64,000 bases of DNA from Apostichopus japonicus (GCF_037975245.1 NC_092567.1:8614714-8678713), one strand, 5' to 3'; numbered from the stretch's first letter, positions 45,799 through 58,110 are shown. Translations and numbers: made by a program. Notes: generated by a model not told the origin, from the sequence alone.

Positions 45799-48356
45799 CT
45801 GGAGGTTAAAGAAAAATATAAAATAACTCAACTTTCCATTCACTAGATTTATCAAGATGAAAATTGGTCGGGTCTGTGATCATTTTTGTAACAGACATCA
45901 ACGTCTTCCCTTGTTTCTTATTAATAAGTATATATGAATATTTTATATAGCTGTAATATCAGGGCAGCATATATATTGTTTTATATTTCTGTTTTTATTT
46001 TTGGGTATGTTGGACTGACATACAGATAGCTAACAGCACAGGACTAATATCATTATTAAAAGCACCTTTGCCTTTATCTTAAAGCTGCTCTTTAGGAATA
46101 TGTTTTGCATCTGAGGTAATAAATACAGACAGTTATTTACAACACTTGAAGTGGTATCTGATCGACTCCATGTTACGGTCTATGAGTTGTGAACCCCCCC
46201 CCCCCCCAATAAAAGACATATTTGGAAAATTGCTGGAATATTTCTAACAAATTTGTGAGCTATCTTCCATAGTACTGCAACAGAAAATATATGTAGAAAG
46301 CACATGTGCTGGAGTTTCCTGGAAATACCTCTTAAACGGCCAGTATTATAACTGAAGTGCAAATAATGTACATCTTAAACAGAACACATTACGAGAATCC
46401 TTCAACACTGTTAACCAATGGCTAAGAATGGAATTCTGAATTACTTTGGTTTTTACTCTGAGGACATGCATAGGGTCCAGAAGCTACATGCATGTCTTGT
46501 ATTACTGACTGACAACAACATATCCACACATTACAGTAAACCCACTAAAGACTTCCATTTGTAATCCCTTAGTATATAGCTCATTGACAAATGACATAAA
46601 ACCTAAATTATCTTCTGATTTAAATTTGACGTCAATTTTCCTAGGTATTATATGTACTGAGAGGGGAAGGGTTGGAAAGGTTAGGATGGAAACAGAGATT
46701 TTTATGGTTCCTGTTAGTCATTCTACATGGTTCTAACTTAGTGTGGGTATGGTTCTAACTGAGTGTGTGTATGGGTCTCATTTTGTGTGCAGTGACTCTA
46801 TTTAATTGTTAGGGCACATGCACTTATGAATTAAAGTTATTGTTTATGAGCCTGCCATACATTTTACTGCCTAATTAGGCTGACAATACAGAGGAGTCTG
46901 GCTGCACTATTAAGACCGAGTACTACGCTTACCTGCCACCCAGCACTACAGTATGACAAACTAATAAATTAGAAGGGATCAAGTCATCTGAATATTTTGT
47001 TCCTTCATTTATGATGAATACACAAAACAAAGAAATGGACCTGGATATTAAACACATACACCTCTTTGTGTAGTTTTACACATTGGTATACAATACAATG
47101 TATGGCATGCAGTGTCTAACATATGGTGTATGTACTGTATGTTGAGGCCTTTATCTTCCCCTCTGGCCCTTAAGGAATTTGCTGGTCAAGCAAGATTCAA
47201 AACAATTGCTGTTCCTCCAGGATTTAGGCAGTAACAAAATCACTTTCTACCCAGAATCAAATCTAATTATAACTACAACCCAGCTTACCAGTCCTGCTAT
47301 ACACTAATTATACACTAATCATTACCATCAGCATATTGTAAACCATTCTGTGCAAGATACATATCATGTGACCCCAAAGATCGTCTCAAGAAAGATTAAT
47401 CCACATTTACCTAATGAGGAGATAAAGACAAAGACAATAAGAATCATATCTGAACTAGATGTTTTAATGCAAACGATAAAATTCCTTGTTTTTGAGTTTG
47501 CCTTTTTTAATATTTACTCAACAGTTATTCCATTGCTCACAGATACACAAGCTTATGCTAAAATGACTCAATAATTGCAAGTTCATTCATTTTATTGCAA
47601 GGCGCTCTTATTTTAAAGTTGAATAATTTTTGGAAATTTATCCATAAAGAAAACAAAAGGCAAAACTTGGTAACATGTTTGCAATCCTATGGTTTAGACT
47701 AATTTGGTCAGCACACTTTCTAATTGGTACTTTTAACGTTGTTTGGTGCAGCAGGCCAATAAAGTTGTTCCCAAATTTCTAACTCTATTACTTTGAAGTC
47801 AAGCAAAGTTAGGCAATATTACTGGTCTAGATTGCTTTTTTTTTCAAACTATCTGCATACCAGTGTGAAGCAAAGGCTGCTCTATTACATAAATGTTAGT
47901 GTTTTTGCTTTCACAACTTTCCCAGTAACTTAATTTCTAACTTTGCCAATATGCAGCAACATGATGAACCCCCCCCCCCCACCCAAACACACTCTTATAA
48001 CAGAAAAACTGAATTACACAATAACTTTAAGAACAGAAAAATAATACAAATGCATTAAAGATTTCAGATGACATAACATGCTGAATCCTAAAAGAACTTG
48101 TCATATTGTGTTGTATGATCTTCTGTGATAGAATCGTAAATTGTTGCTAGACATAGTGCAATACTCAATACCTATCATCATCCTTGACAACTATTTAATA
48201 TGATGGGATAGGTGGACCTTGCCATAAATTACATAATATCCACTCAACCTGGAGATGTGACAATAGAAAGCCTTCATTAGCATTATATGCTCACACAGGA
48301 ATGAAACTGTTACATTATGAAACAATGGATGTCTAATGACCATTAAAATTGGTCAG

Positions 48357-48469
48357 ATTTGAAAGATTAGAGATGTCCTTGGCATCAGAATTTCATCCTC
48401 TTGAAAACTACAATTATGGTACAATTTGTAGAGATGATGCTACAATTAGGGAAGCTCTGGACAAAAGAG
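48357..48469 (+). CDS. alpha exon, unit 4
   Basis: 113 nt; reads FERLEMSLASEFHPLENYNY and TICRDDATIREALDKR. Closest to unit 1, with T to A and N to D changes. Confidence 0.45.
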
Positions 48470-48546
48470 GTCTCACAGAATCCCTAAGACACAACTTTTA
48501 GCAGTGTTCTAACTGGATTGTTCATATTTTAGGTCTTGTTTTGCAG

Positions 48547-48685
48547 TGATTGGGGGTTGGGGGGTCCTGGATGATAGACTTTTCGGTGAGGAAATTTCCC
48601 TTGAGGGATCATCTGATATGTCATGGAGTAAATATATCCAATTAAAAACTTGCATTCTCATGGAGGAGGGGGATGGGTGGAAGGG
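48547..48685 (+). CDS. beta exon, unit 4
   Basis: 139 nt, six fewer than units 2 and 3, all in the glycine/aspartate segment, so still in frame. Reads IGGWGVLDDRLFGEEISLEG and SKYIQLKTCILMEEGDGW. Donor aaggg|gtaag. Confidence 0.55.
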
Positions 48686-49519
48686 GTAAGAATCAGGTGG
48701 TGGACCATACAATCATTACCCTGATAATGTAAACTGTACGAATGTCTTCAAAGAGCTGTAATCCGGATATGAAACTGGTAAATCCCTAACAGGCTGATCT
48801 CAGGACTGAATAATTCCAGTTTACCTGATGATGAGAAAAAACAAAATGCATTTGGTCATCAGTTATAATGTTATTATTTATGTAAATTGACATCACCCGG
48901 TCTGCAAGTAGCTTCATTCTACCATGTAACATTGTCAAACACAGAACACAGCTACTATAAACATACAGTATGGTATGCTACTGTAGTTTCAAAATAAATC
49001 ACTCAGTTATAATTATAATAACAATGTAAAGAAACTAATGCAACTAGAATACAAATCTATAGACTGTACAAGATGAGTTCAAGGTCTCATAATGCTTCCC
49101 ACAGTGTATATACAGCTCACCTAATACCAAACTAATTGACATATAAAGAAACATTAATTTGAAACTGAGACAAGCATTGAATCTTCAATACAATCTTTAA
49201 GCAATACCACTAGCAATCCAGTCTGGTTTATATTCAATTGAGAAACACAAGTAATAACAATGTAACCCTGAAAACAGATGGAGCCTGAAGAAAACATGAT
49301 GACTGTTTCGGTCACATAGTTTAGGAACCATTGGTTCACTGTACTGTCTAGAGGTTGATGAATTTGTAGGATTTCGGAAATGATGACATTGTACTATAAT
49401 TGATTGAGTTAAAGTACATATTTTTCTATCTGCAGACTTTGACATATAGTTGTTATTTCATAACATGTTGTTCGGTGCAGTCCTGTTGTGAGAGGGTGAG
49501 GGTTGGGTGGAGGCTACAG

Positions 49520-49802
49520 TTGTACGTCAGCTAAGTGCCCAGTGAAATATGTGATCAAGAATGATATACTTTTAACTTTGGATAAACAAAGACTTAAAAA
49601 AAGTGGATCTGGTGACACAACTGTGCATGGAACTGTGCCTGTCTCTCAATGTCCTTGGTTTTGGGTACTTGTACATTCTTCGAATAATGCTTCTTTAGCC
49701 TCACAAGATGTGATTGTGAATCTTAGAACTGTTGTGCGACAGTTTTTCAGGAGTTTGGAGAAAAATAACAAAGAAGTAGAGGAGATACAAACCCAACCAT
49801 AA
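49520..49802 (+). CDS. gamma exon, unit 4, intact
   Basis: Same 99-residue open frame as unit 3 with no amino-acid change, although the DNA around it differs between the two units (for example the region before 49440). Confidence 0.5.
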
Positions 49803-50702
49803 TCTTCAGCTGATATGATAGACATCTTTGAGATGAATACCAAAGGTGGAGGTGATTTGCATTTTACTGTCCAATTTTATATTTCAAATCCTATTTCCAA
49901 TATTTAAGCAAATGCTAAAAACAGTAATCTCTACTGTACTACAGTCAATAAATATCATAACAAACATAACACATTAAATTTCAAGATTATATCCATAGTT
50001 GTGTGACATATGTGTGACCTACCTAACTTAATCAAGGTGTTCTTGTTTGATGGAGTGTTCATTACAAATACTTCTAACACAAAGCTCAGCAATACAGACT
50101 TAGTTGACTTCTTTAATGTTTCTACAGCATTATGGAATATCTAAAATGGTATTTCAAGTTTTTTTTATTTTAATCTGAAAAAAATAAATACCTACACAGA
50201 AGACATATTTGTAGGTAACCCAAGCTACTTTCATATAAACCAACAAGTTGTCTTCCAGTTTTACAATTCTGGGAGTGTCAGGAGTTCTAGAAGACTTTAT
50301 TCATATGAGTCTAGAAGGCAATTTTTATTTCAGTTTGGCAAATGGTAAAATGTACCAGAGGGTGTTGAGGTAGCTATTGTGTCATACTGTAGCAAGGTCA
50401 TTACAAACATACCAAGTACTGGATTAATCCAGCAAGAATCCGATCGTTTTAATGTCCTTACTACAGTAGGGCGTAATCCTGTCAGTTGTATTTTGAGAAG
50501 GTGAGTTAAAACTTTATATACATTATTTTAGTGAGAGTGAATGGAGATAAAAGAGTATTCCTCGATCTGCGACGCTATCCATAAAATCTACCACACATCT
50601 TTGAAACGTTATCAATACTGTTCAACACTTACCATTAATGTGATTACCATCACATGGAGGAAATATCAGATGATGAACCATTCATTGTCCTTGTCAACAC
50701 AG

Positions 50703-50819
50703 TATGAACGTGACTTCCATCAAAAACTGGTAACTACAGGTGGAATAGGTGATCCCCTAACAGCTCGCTTCATAATTAACCTAATGAAGAGAAAAGAAAG
50801 TGATGTGAATGAGATTTAA
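50703..50819 (+). CDS. zeta exon, unit 4, terminal exon
   Basis: 38 codons plus TAA, phase 0. Reads YERDFHQKLVTTGGIGDPLT, ARFIINLMKRKESDVNEI. Acceptor is ttgtcaacacag. Confidence 0.45.
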   Translation, partial: YERDFHQKLVTTGGIGDPLTARFIINLMKRKESDVNEI

Positions 50820-52460
50820 GTCCTAATTATAGGAGACATTGAGAATGTCAGTCAGAAATAGTCTCTGGCTAACTACCATGTATACATGAACAATCACAGA
50901 GAAAAAAATACAGAGGAAGGAAAGTACAGTTCAGTTTCCAATAACCAGGTATTAAGTGTAAAAACAATTAGCCAGTTAAGCATCAAACTTGAACCGGGTT
51001 GTCCGTTGTTTAGTGGAAGTGGCACATAAAGGTGTGGTGCAGTGATATTAATGAGCTCCCAAAGGAGAGTCCAACCTCACACGAACCCAACCATGCATGG
51101 TTTGGGCTTGACTGAGAAATTTGTGAGATTTCGCACCTCTCTTTCGTATTGAGGACAGAACGTCTTTTGAATTTCCACTCATTAGGAGATACTGTAAAAT
51201 TTTGTATCTAATTTAGTGTGTCAGCTTTGGTGGATGTGTTTTCATATTATTTTTCTTTATTTAATGGCACCAGGCCCTCGAGACTGCATTGGCTACATTG
51301 ACCTAGTTACACCATTCTCGGGGGGAAGGGGGTCTCTTTCTAGATTTTAGATCACCAAAGGTTTATAAAGTACCCTGTTCAGCTGGTCAATAGCCATACA
51401 ATATGGTCAGTTCTTTCTACAAATTTGGCAGATGAAGACACTTATAACCTCAAAATTTTGAGTTAAAAGTTTTGAGAGATGAAAAAGTCAAAATTTTGAC
51501 TTTTGAGGTGAAAATCTTGAGATAAAAATTCCAAATATTGAGAAAGCAAATTCAAAATTTTGAAATTTGGGGACACTTATATATTTTCTTAAGCTACCGT
51601 ACTTAGTCGCCGAAGTAAGATCAGTCTTGAGACCAATTAGATTTCTTAAATCCAACTGCAGTGACTGGCTCAGCAATGTTTAAAAATTAAACAAGCATAA
51701 GTGACAATTCTTTATTCACAGCTGTACATTCTCAGATTAGTAGGAAGTATTTCCAATTGTGTTTATAATGTTTATAGTGGCTGGACTTACAAGGGTAATG
51801 CAAAGCTCTCCAAATCTTCAGTACAGTGTTTTCACATAGTTTCTGGAATCTGCATTTTGAGCACATGAGGACATGTCAGTAATAGAAATACTTAATCTGA
51901 TTTTACTCTGTGGAATATATAGCTGAGCCCTGGCCGGGTGCTGGGGGCTTCAGAAGAGCTCTGTAACATCTCTTGTACTTCATGTCCTCTTGTACTAAGT
52001 ATGAAGCATGTAAATACATGTTAGAGAGAAAAATGTAATTTCTATGAAGTATAAATCTAAGCCCTGGTGGGAGTCCCTGGGGACTTTAGCTGAGGCATTT
52101 TCACTTTTCAGATATTTAATGTTCTCTGATAGTGATTTTGCAGACCAAGTGGAGCCTATGGGGGAGGGGGGGGGCCAAGTGCTCACCACCCTAATGCCAG
52201 TGCCTGTATATGTTTGAATATGTTTATGTTAAATGGTAGTTAGCTCTCAAATATGCAAGGAAGACATGTTATCACGACATGATATTGATAAAGAGTGGCA
52301 GGGAAATTTAAATTCCTTAACCATGCTTGCTAGCCATCAGTTTGGTGAATCAAGTCACAACAACCAGATTTACTTCATTCTTACCATTCCTATGGAACTC
52401 TGTGCATCAAGAAGTGTAGGATACTGGAAGAAGCTTGATAGGTTCATAGGTCCTGATCTC

Positions 52461-52866
52461 CTCTATCAAGTACAGTCTCTGTCTTCATAATTACTAGAGG
52501 GTTTCTTCCTACCGTTGAATTATTACATCATGGAGCCGTCAGACTGAGCCTCAGTGATTTCTAAATCAAAAGTGAAACACTAAACATGAAATCAAATTAG
52601 TTATTCAGATATTTTTAGACTTCAGAAACAAAAGTATACTCACTTACAAAGAAAACCCATGGTAGCAGTTCCACTTTGATCCAATCATTGATCATTTTAT
52701 GTTAGTGATTAGTGTTTGGTTTCTGAAGCTTTTTGAAAGTTCTTAGGAACTTTTGCATTCAGATAGCAACGTGACACTACAGCAGTCTTTGTGAGCAATC
52801 AACTTTACATGTTAGTTGTAAAAGACCCCTACACCTTTAGTAAGTAAATTATGTAAAAGTGCATAA
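52461..52866. other. low-copy DNA after the tandem array
   Basis: Not shared with any unit; AT-rich; no supported feature. Confidence 0.4.
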
Positions 52867-53100
52867 TTGATTTGTGATATTGAAGCTAAAGATACGTCAA
52901 TAGGAACTGAGCATTACCAGCACAAACCCTGGAAATTCTGGATATGTTCCAATAATGGGTTGTCTTTGACCAGCAAGGGAAGTCTAAAGCACTGCAGTAT
53001 TATGGGTGACAAACTACAAAAATGTTTGTATATGATATGGGATATTGAATCTCAATCTCTGGAAAACCTTGCACTTCATTTGACCTTTACTCACTGGCAG
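52867..53100 (+). CDS. candidate exon, unknown
   Basis: Open frame ending at a donor (actggcag|gttagtac). The end reads GDKLQKCLYMIWDIESQSLE and LHLTFTHWQ. The acceptor is unclear (possibly gcattaccag near 52919). Single copy in the window; no domain. Confidence 0.25.
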
Positions 53101-53194
53101 GTTAGTACTTAAATCTACAATATACCAGGAGAGGAAACAACTCCAGAGTACTTTAAGAGTAGGTTTTTATGACTACATAGTTTGAATAAAGGCC

Positions 53195-53470
53195 GTGGCT
53201 ATTCTTACGACTAGTCGTAACAATTATTTATAAACTATTCTTACGACATCGGCGAATTCATGCGAATTAAAAGTAAATAAAGCAACTGCGCATATAGTAG
53301 GGGTAACCCTAACCCTAACTCTAACACTCAATCCAACCCTTACCCTAAACCTAACCGGAAATTATTGTTTCTCCTGGTCGTAAAAAAAGTACTCCTAGTC
53401 GTAAAAATAGCAACTGTGCATGCGCAAAAGGGTATTATTGTTACAACTAGTCGTAAGAATATTTAGCCAC
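53195..53470. mobile_element. 276-bp MITE with ~30-bp inverted repeats and a telomere-like core
   Basis: Left end gtggctattcttacgactag; right end ctagtcgtaagaatatttagccac, its inverse with a 4-bp indel. Further ttacgac/gtcgtaa pairs lie inside. The centre holds degenerate telomere-type repeats. Target duplication not clear. Confidence 0.7.
53303..53357. repeat. interstitial telomere-like CCCTAA repeats
   Basis: ggtaaccctaaccctaact continues with decayed aaccctta/ccctaaacctaacc. About 55 bp within the MITE at 53195. Confidence 0.75.
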
Positions 53471-54030
53471 TTTGTTGAATAAAACCTTTCAGATACAGTA
53501 GTTGGATGATCTCGCAAATGTAGAACACTTCCTCAATAAACTAATGTGATCAGTATTCTGAGGGAGGAAACCCTCTCCTTCAACTTGTAACCAACTAACA
53601 GGCTAGCATCACCATATTTCAGCTAGTCCTACATTGTGCTGATCCTAGGACACGCTTTATGCTGGCATTGCGAACTTTTGAATGTTGTCATTAAAGCCAT
53701 TGGACTAGGCCTTCGTTAGGCTGCACTTTTCTTATATGACTAAAGAAGACCTAAGCCATAACTTCAACGTTATGATGTCCCTGTCCTTGTAGGTACATAG
53801 CCTAACAATATGAAAGGAAAACACGACATACATTTCTTCTTTGACAATTGCAATATACTTAGTCTGTTTCTTTCAGTATCACCATCTGGAATATATTGCA
53901 ATATCTTCATATTAGTAAGCCAGTACTGTAGCTTCAGGGAATCACGTTAAACAAACAGAGAAGTACAAGTTGTACAACCATACAACCGTTCTTCAAACGC
54001 TGCTTTACACTGTGTCGTTGGTTTGTTTAG
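53471..54030. other. low-copy DNA, no supported gene
   Basis: A 5' open stretch (TVLQTLLYTVSLVCLDFEDE) leads into 54031, but no start context or splice donor marks it as coding. Confidence 0.3.
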
Positions 54031-54131
54031 ATTTTGAAGATGAGACTTGTTCAAGTCGTTTCATTGGCCACGAGGGAAATACCCCTCTTTTTCAGATAAA
54101 TGATCAATCTTCCAGTTCAAATAATAGCAAT
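54031..54131 (+). pseudogene. possible exon, 5' half, split by a transposon
   Basis: After acceptor gttggtttgtttag the frame reads FEDETCSSRFIGHEGNTPLF and QINDQSSSSNNSN, then meets the hAT element at 54132. With the element and one target copy removed, the frame continues at 57009. Unrecognised protein; the frame-keeping could be chance. Confidence 0.3.
54124..54131 (+). repeat. 8-bp target-site duplication ATAGCAAT (left of outer element)
   Basis: Matches 57001-57008. Confidence 0.9.
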
Positions 54132-54474
54132 CAGTGGCGTAGCTACGGGGGGCGTGGGGGCGACAGCCCCCCATGAAAGCTCGTCGCCCCCCAGTCGCCC
54201 CCCCCCCCACTGGGATTTTGGGTGTCGAAAAAAAATTACATGTGCGAAAAAAAATATATCATTGGTCTGAATGGTCTCGAATCTCCATGATGACCACTCA
54301 TGAACGACCCTTCGACCGCGGACCGGCAGTAGGCTATAGTTGCTGAAAACCTGACGTGACATAGCTCATAGGCCGAGAAGTCTACAGTAGTCGCACTGTA
54401 CTGAAAACGCATGTTAACGACCGTCGAATAATATAATTCTTGCTCTACAAGACTACAGAACACATAATGTTTAC

Positions 54475-55573
54475 CAGTGGCGGCGGAACCGGGGGGGGGG
54501 GGCTTGGGGGGGGGGCTCAGCCCCCCCAATGAAAAAGTTGAGGGGGAAAATGCATGATAAGCCCCCCCCCAATATTTACCAAGGCTCCGAAACGTGCATC
54601 TGCCTATTTTTCAATGCATACTTGTCGATCTGTCCGATGCACACGTATACTATATATATAGGTGTAATAATTTTAATTGCTGGGGGACCCTCGGCCCGTC
54701 CCCTGGCTATAGACCACATTGTCACCCCAACCGCGTCTTCACGCCCCGTGAAAAGTGGAAGCAGTGAGTGTGAGTACCGGTAAGCGTAACACAACTTCGT
54801 CTTAGGCCAATGACTTGCCTCATTTCAGCCAGTTCTCCAACATCCCCTTACTTAGTGGCGGAGCGTCCATATATACAGTCAGGGGGCGGATGCCCCCCCC
54901 CCCCCCTGACGGACTCAAATGGACTGCTGGCGCCCTTTTCAGCTTTTCACTACTTTTTACTTATTCGCGATTATTGACTATTTTATTGCGCTCTCATATA
55001 CCTATTGACATTTGTCATATTCTGTTGGTGTAATTTTTCGACAAAATGGCGACGACACCTTTTTATTCTCCGTTAATCTGCAAATTAGCAAGGCCCGGAA
55101 AGGGTCATTTCCTGCAATCTAGGGAGTATCTTTTCTCAAAAATTTTCTGTACGCTCCGCGCCAACTTGTGGTGGCGCTCCGCTTAGATAGTGTCGAAAGC
55201 GCCCCTACAGACCATTCTTGCCCCCCCCCCGTCCAATACACCTAGCTCCGCCACTGCCCTTACTACACTCAAAAACGTCTTTGCGAGTACACTACGAGGA
55301 ATAGCTACTCTCTTAAAACACCATCGAACATACAAATTACAATGTTTTTACAGACTTTTAGGTGCAATCTGAGAAATTGCAGGCTTGAGACCCATATTTT
55401 AGGGCTAGGTATTCGCAGCATTAAACACTCGGGAAGTGCCGTTTCCGGCCATCTGGGGGTTTGAAAAAACCCAATATTTTCTTGTACGCTCCTCGCCAAC
55501 CGATGGTGGCGCTCCGCTTAGATAGTCTCCACACATTAGCCCCCCCAATAATTTTTCCGTTCCGCCGCGCCTG
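54475..55573. mobile_element. middle hAT element, 1099 bp, CAGTGGCGGCGGAAC ends
   Basis: Ends cagtggcggcggaac and gttccgccgcgcctg; 8-bp duplication ATGTTTAC at 54467-54474 and 55574-55581. Its own non-coding interior is split by the inner MITE at 54853. Confidence 0.88.
54853..55256. mobile_element. inner hAT MITE, 404 bp, TAGTGGCGGAGC ends
   Basis: Ends tagtggcggagcgtccatat and tagctccgccactg; 8-bp duplication CCCTTACT at 54845-54852 and 55257-55264. Same family as 60521-60904. Confidence 0.9.
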
Positions 55574-55969
55574 ATGTTTACTACTGAATCTGTGTGTTCG
55601 ACTGTTCGGGCAAACTTTGCCTTTGTCACTCTTTTTTTTAAATATCCATAATCCCTAACATGCAAATAAATACTAATATAAACAGCCTATCATTATCTTG
55701 TAACCAGTGCGTATTAACTGATCAAACAAGCTAGTGAGCAATACTATACCCTTATAGAAAGGTGGTCTCCAGGTACTTGAATGCCAAAGAAGATGTTAAT
55801 AGGTAAAAAATGCTGACATCATACACATGTTTCTCACATCATTGCTCGCGTCATTGCCTCAATACCCTGTTACATTTTCAATCTGGTTTTCACTTCTGGG
55901 ACGTACCCTGATGCTCTTAAAACCACTAACAACCAAATTTTCAAGAAAGGAGGCAACACTATCATTGAG

Positions 55970-56518
55970 AACTACCCCCCCCCCCCGACGGACTCGAATG
56001 GACTGCTGGCGCCCTTTTCAGCTTTTTAAGCATGTTTTACTTCGCGATTATTGACTTTTTCATTTCACTCTCATCTACCTATTGACATTTGTCACATTTT
56101 GTTGGTGTAGTTTACTGACAAAATGCTCTAACGTACGGCGGTATTTAATTTATCGGCACTTAATTCTGTTGTACGAAACTCTTTCCAAGAACTGTACGGG
56201 GTTTTCGATCTATTTTTTTCGAAAACATGAGCACTCACAAAGATACCACGGGGATTGTGATGAAGCGCATGCACTTTCAACACCCATATAAACTTCCACT
56301 TGTCACAAATGTCGATGACACATATTTATTCTTCGTTTACCTCCAATTAGCAAGGCCCGGAAAGAGTCATTTCCGGCAATCTAGGGAAAATCTTTACTCA
56401 AGAAAAATCTGTACGCTCCGCGCCAACCTGTGGTGGCGCTCCGCTTAGATAGTGTCGAAAGCCCCCCTATAGGCCATTCTCGCCCCCCCCCCGACCAATA
56501 CCCCTAGCTCCGCCACTG
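55970..56518. mobile_element. 5'-truncated MITE of the TAGTGGCGGAGC family
   Basis: From a C-run into gacggactcgaatggactgc, through ggtggcgctccgcttagata, to the intact right end tagctccgccactg at ~56505-56518. The left end and target duplication are missing. About 150 bp longer than its relatives, through extra sequence near 56110-56340. Confidence 0.7.
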
Positions 56519-57008
56519 CCGGCCAATCAGTCTATCACCAAAATAATATTTTAGACGCAATCTAGTTCGGTCATTTCAGTATGTTACTTGGCTGAAAGCC
56601 CAGTCAATCTTTCTTTATTTTCCACACGCAATTTTCAGATTTGTCGAAAACTGTCAATGCCGGTGTCAAACTCACAAAAGATTTGTCATGATATTTCAAA
56701 GTAACTTACCAGATTGTTTTTTTTTTCTATTTCACTAAACTCTTTGATGACCATATCATAACATGGGATCTCAAAATAAAGGATGTTGAGAAAACTTTAG
56801 AGCACCTAAGAAGGCCTGGGAAGTGTCATTTCCAACGATCTGGGAGGCCCTTTTAGCTAAAAATTTACGGTACGATGCGCGCCAACTCATGGTGGCGCTC
56901 CGCTTAGATAGTAACAAAAAAATGGTCAAGCCCCCCAGAAAATGTTCAAGCCCCCAGCGCGCCCCCCCCCCCACTGAAAAAAATCCTGGCTACGCCACTG
57001 ATAGCAAT

Positions 57009-57106
57009 TTACAACAAAATGGCAAATTCCTTGTATCTAGGAGTGAGGTCTTCAACATTATGCTGCGAAATGTCAATTCATCATTTTGCACCTCGATAAT
57101 TTTCTG
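57009..57106 (+). pseudogene. possible exon, 3' half, split by a transposon
   Basis: Continues in frame from 54131: LQQNGKFLVSRSEVFNIML, RNVNSSFCTSIIF, then donor ttctg|gtaatt. See 54031-54131. Confidence 0.3.
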
Positions 57107-57555
57107 GTAATTTTGCGTTCATAGAATCTTCTATAGCCGCTTGAAGTGTATACGTGTTATGGGTCGTAGCGTATAAGTCTTATGGAAAAGACAAAACAAT
57201 ACTTAGTTATTACACTGCAACTCACCAAATTACAATTTGGACGGCATCTTGACTATTCACAACAGATCTTCCGAAGTCCAAATATAAAAGGGGTCCGGCA
57301 CTAAATATATAATAAAAACGCAATATGCAAATAATGAAAATATTTTGATGGTCTTGACCATTCCAGTAAAGCAAAGATAAGGGGCTAGTGTAAGTTCCAA
57401 AGAAAAACGCGTACTATCGCCTAGCGAAATCTATCGTGATAGTATTTCGTCACTACAAGTGTCACCAAGACAGCATGAAAATTAGACATGTTTGGCACTT
57501 TTCAGGATATTGTTTACTACGAGCTCACAAAGAAGTCAATATTTTATCATTTCTA
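57107..57555. other. low-copy DNA, nothing recognised
   Basis: Moderately AT-rich; no repeat of other parts of the window and no supported exon. Confidence 0.4.
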
Positions 57556-58110
57556 AAGACTTTTGAAATGACGAGATGAAAGTATTTTGGTATTTCAACA
57601 TTAATCAGAAAATTTCTAAATTATACACTTGGATAGAAGTCGGGGAGGGGTGGGAGGGGGGCAATGTTACATTCAGCTGAGAAGAAGGCCACTGCTACGA
57701 GTGTACACCCCTCCCCCCCCCCCTTACGACTTTACAAAAACATTGTTCATAGGTAAAACTGCATGGTGTATGGAGCCAATTTAAGACCTAATTGGTGGTC
57801 TAATTATGCCTCGGGGTGCACCAGTTAACATCAATTTTCAAAAAGAATTCAGGAGACGGGGCTACTGAGATTTGCCTTCAACAAGCCAACGACCACACCT
57901 CCGCCATTTTTAAATTCTCTAGCCTTTCCATAATAGTGTAGGACCTACCTAAGTCAGTTGGGATTTGCTCCCCCCCCCCCTTGAAATCCTATATTAAAAT
58001 GGGGGTTGAGAAGGGCTCCCATTCTCCTAGTCCTGCAAACCGATTTCAAGTAGTAGATAACCAATGCATCTGCCATTAAAATCAGTTACATGGCTACATG
58101 AAGGTAACAT
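57556..58110. repeat. isolated fragment of tandem-unit sequence
   Basis: Matches 13.24-13.72, 25.26-25.83, 35.36-35.93 and 44.88-45.45 kb (gaaatgacgagatgaaagta through ctacatgaaggtaacatgc). A ~30-bp piece (taccggcccgctccaatc) is replaced by a C-run. Either a remnant sixth unit or a mobile repeat that also sits in each unit. Confidence 0.75.

Larger units (their letters stand above)
44630..52460. repeat. tandem unit 4 (~7.8 kb, incomplete)
   Basis: Its first ~1.85 kb follows units 2 and 3; from about 46.45 kb it follows unit 1 (ttcctaggtattatatgtac, aaagttgttcccaaatttc). It lacks both the palindrome and the CACGTG element. Homology ends near 52460, at the point where units 1-3 continue into their last 1.1 kb. 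Candidate exons: minus 45688-45798; plus 48357-48469, 48547-48685, 49520-49802 and 50703-50819. The minus glycine-run exon is frameshifted here. Confidence 0.92.
54132..57000. mobile_element. outer hAT element, 2869 bp, CAGTGGCGTAGC ends
   Basis: Starts cagtggcgtagctacggg and ends ctggctacgccactg, flanked by ATAGCAAT. Has a poly-C/G-rich left end and, near its right end (56808-56912), the aaggcctgggaagtgtcatt and ggtggcgctccgcttagata phrases shared with other elements here. Contains two further elements. No transposase of its own was found. Confidence 0.88.

Noticed and set aside
53303-53357. True telomere or chromosome end
   Set aside because: Only ~55 bp, degenerate, and enclosed by a MITE with unique DNA on both sides.
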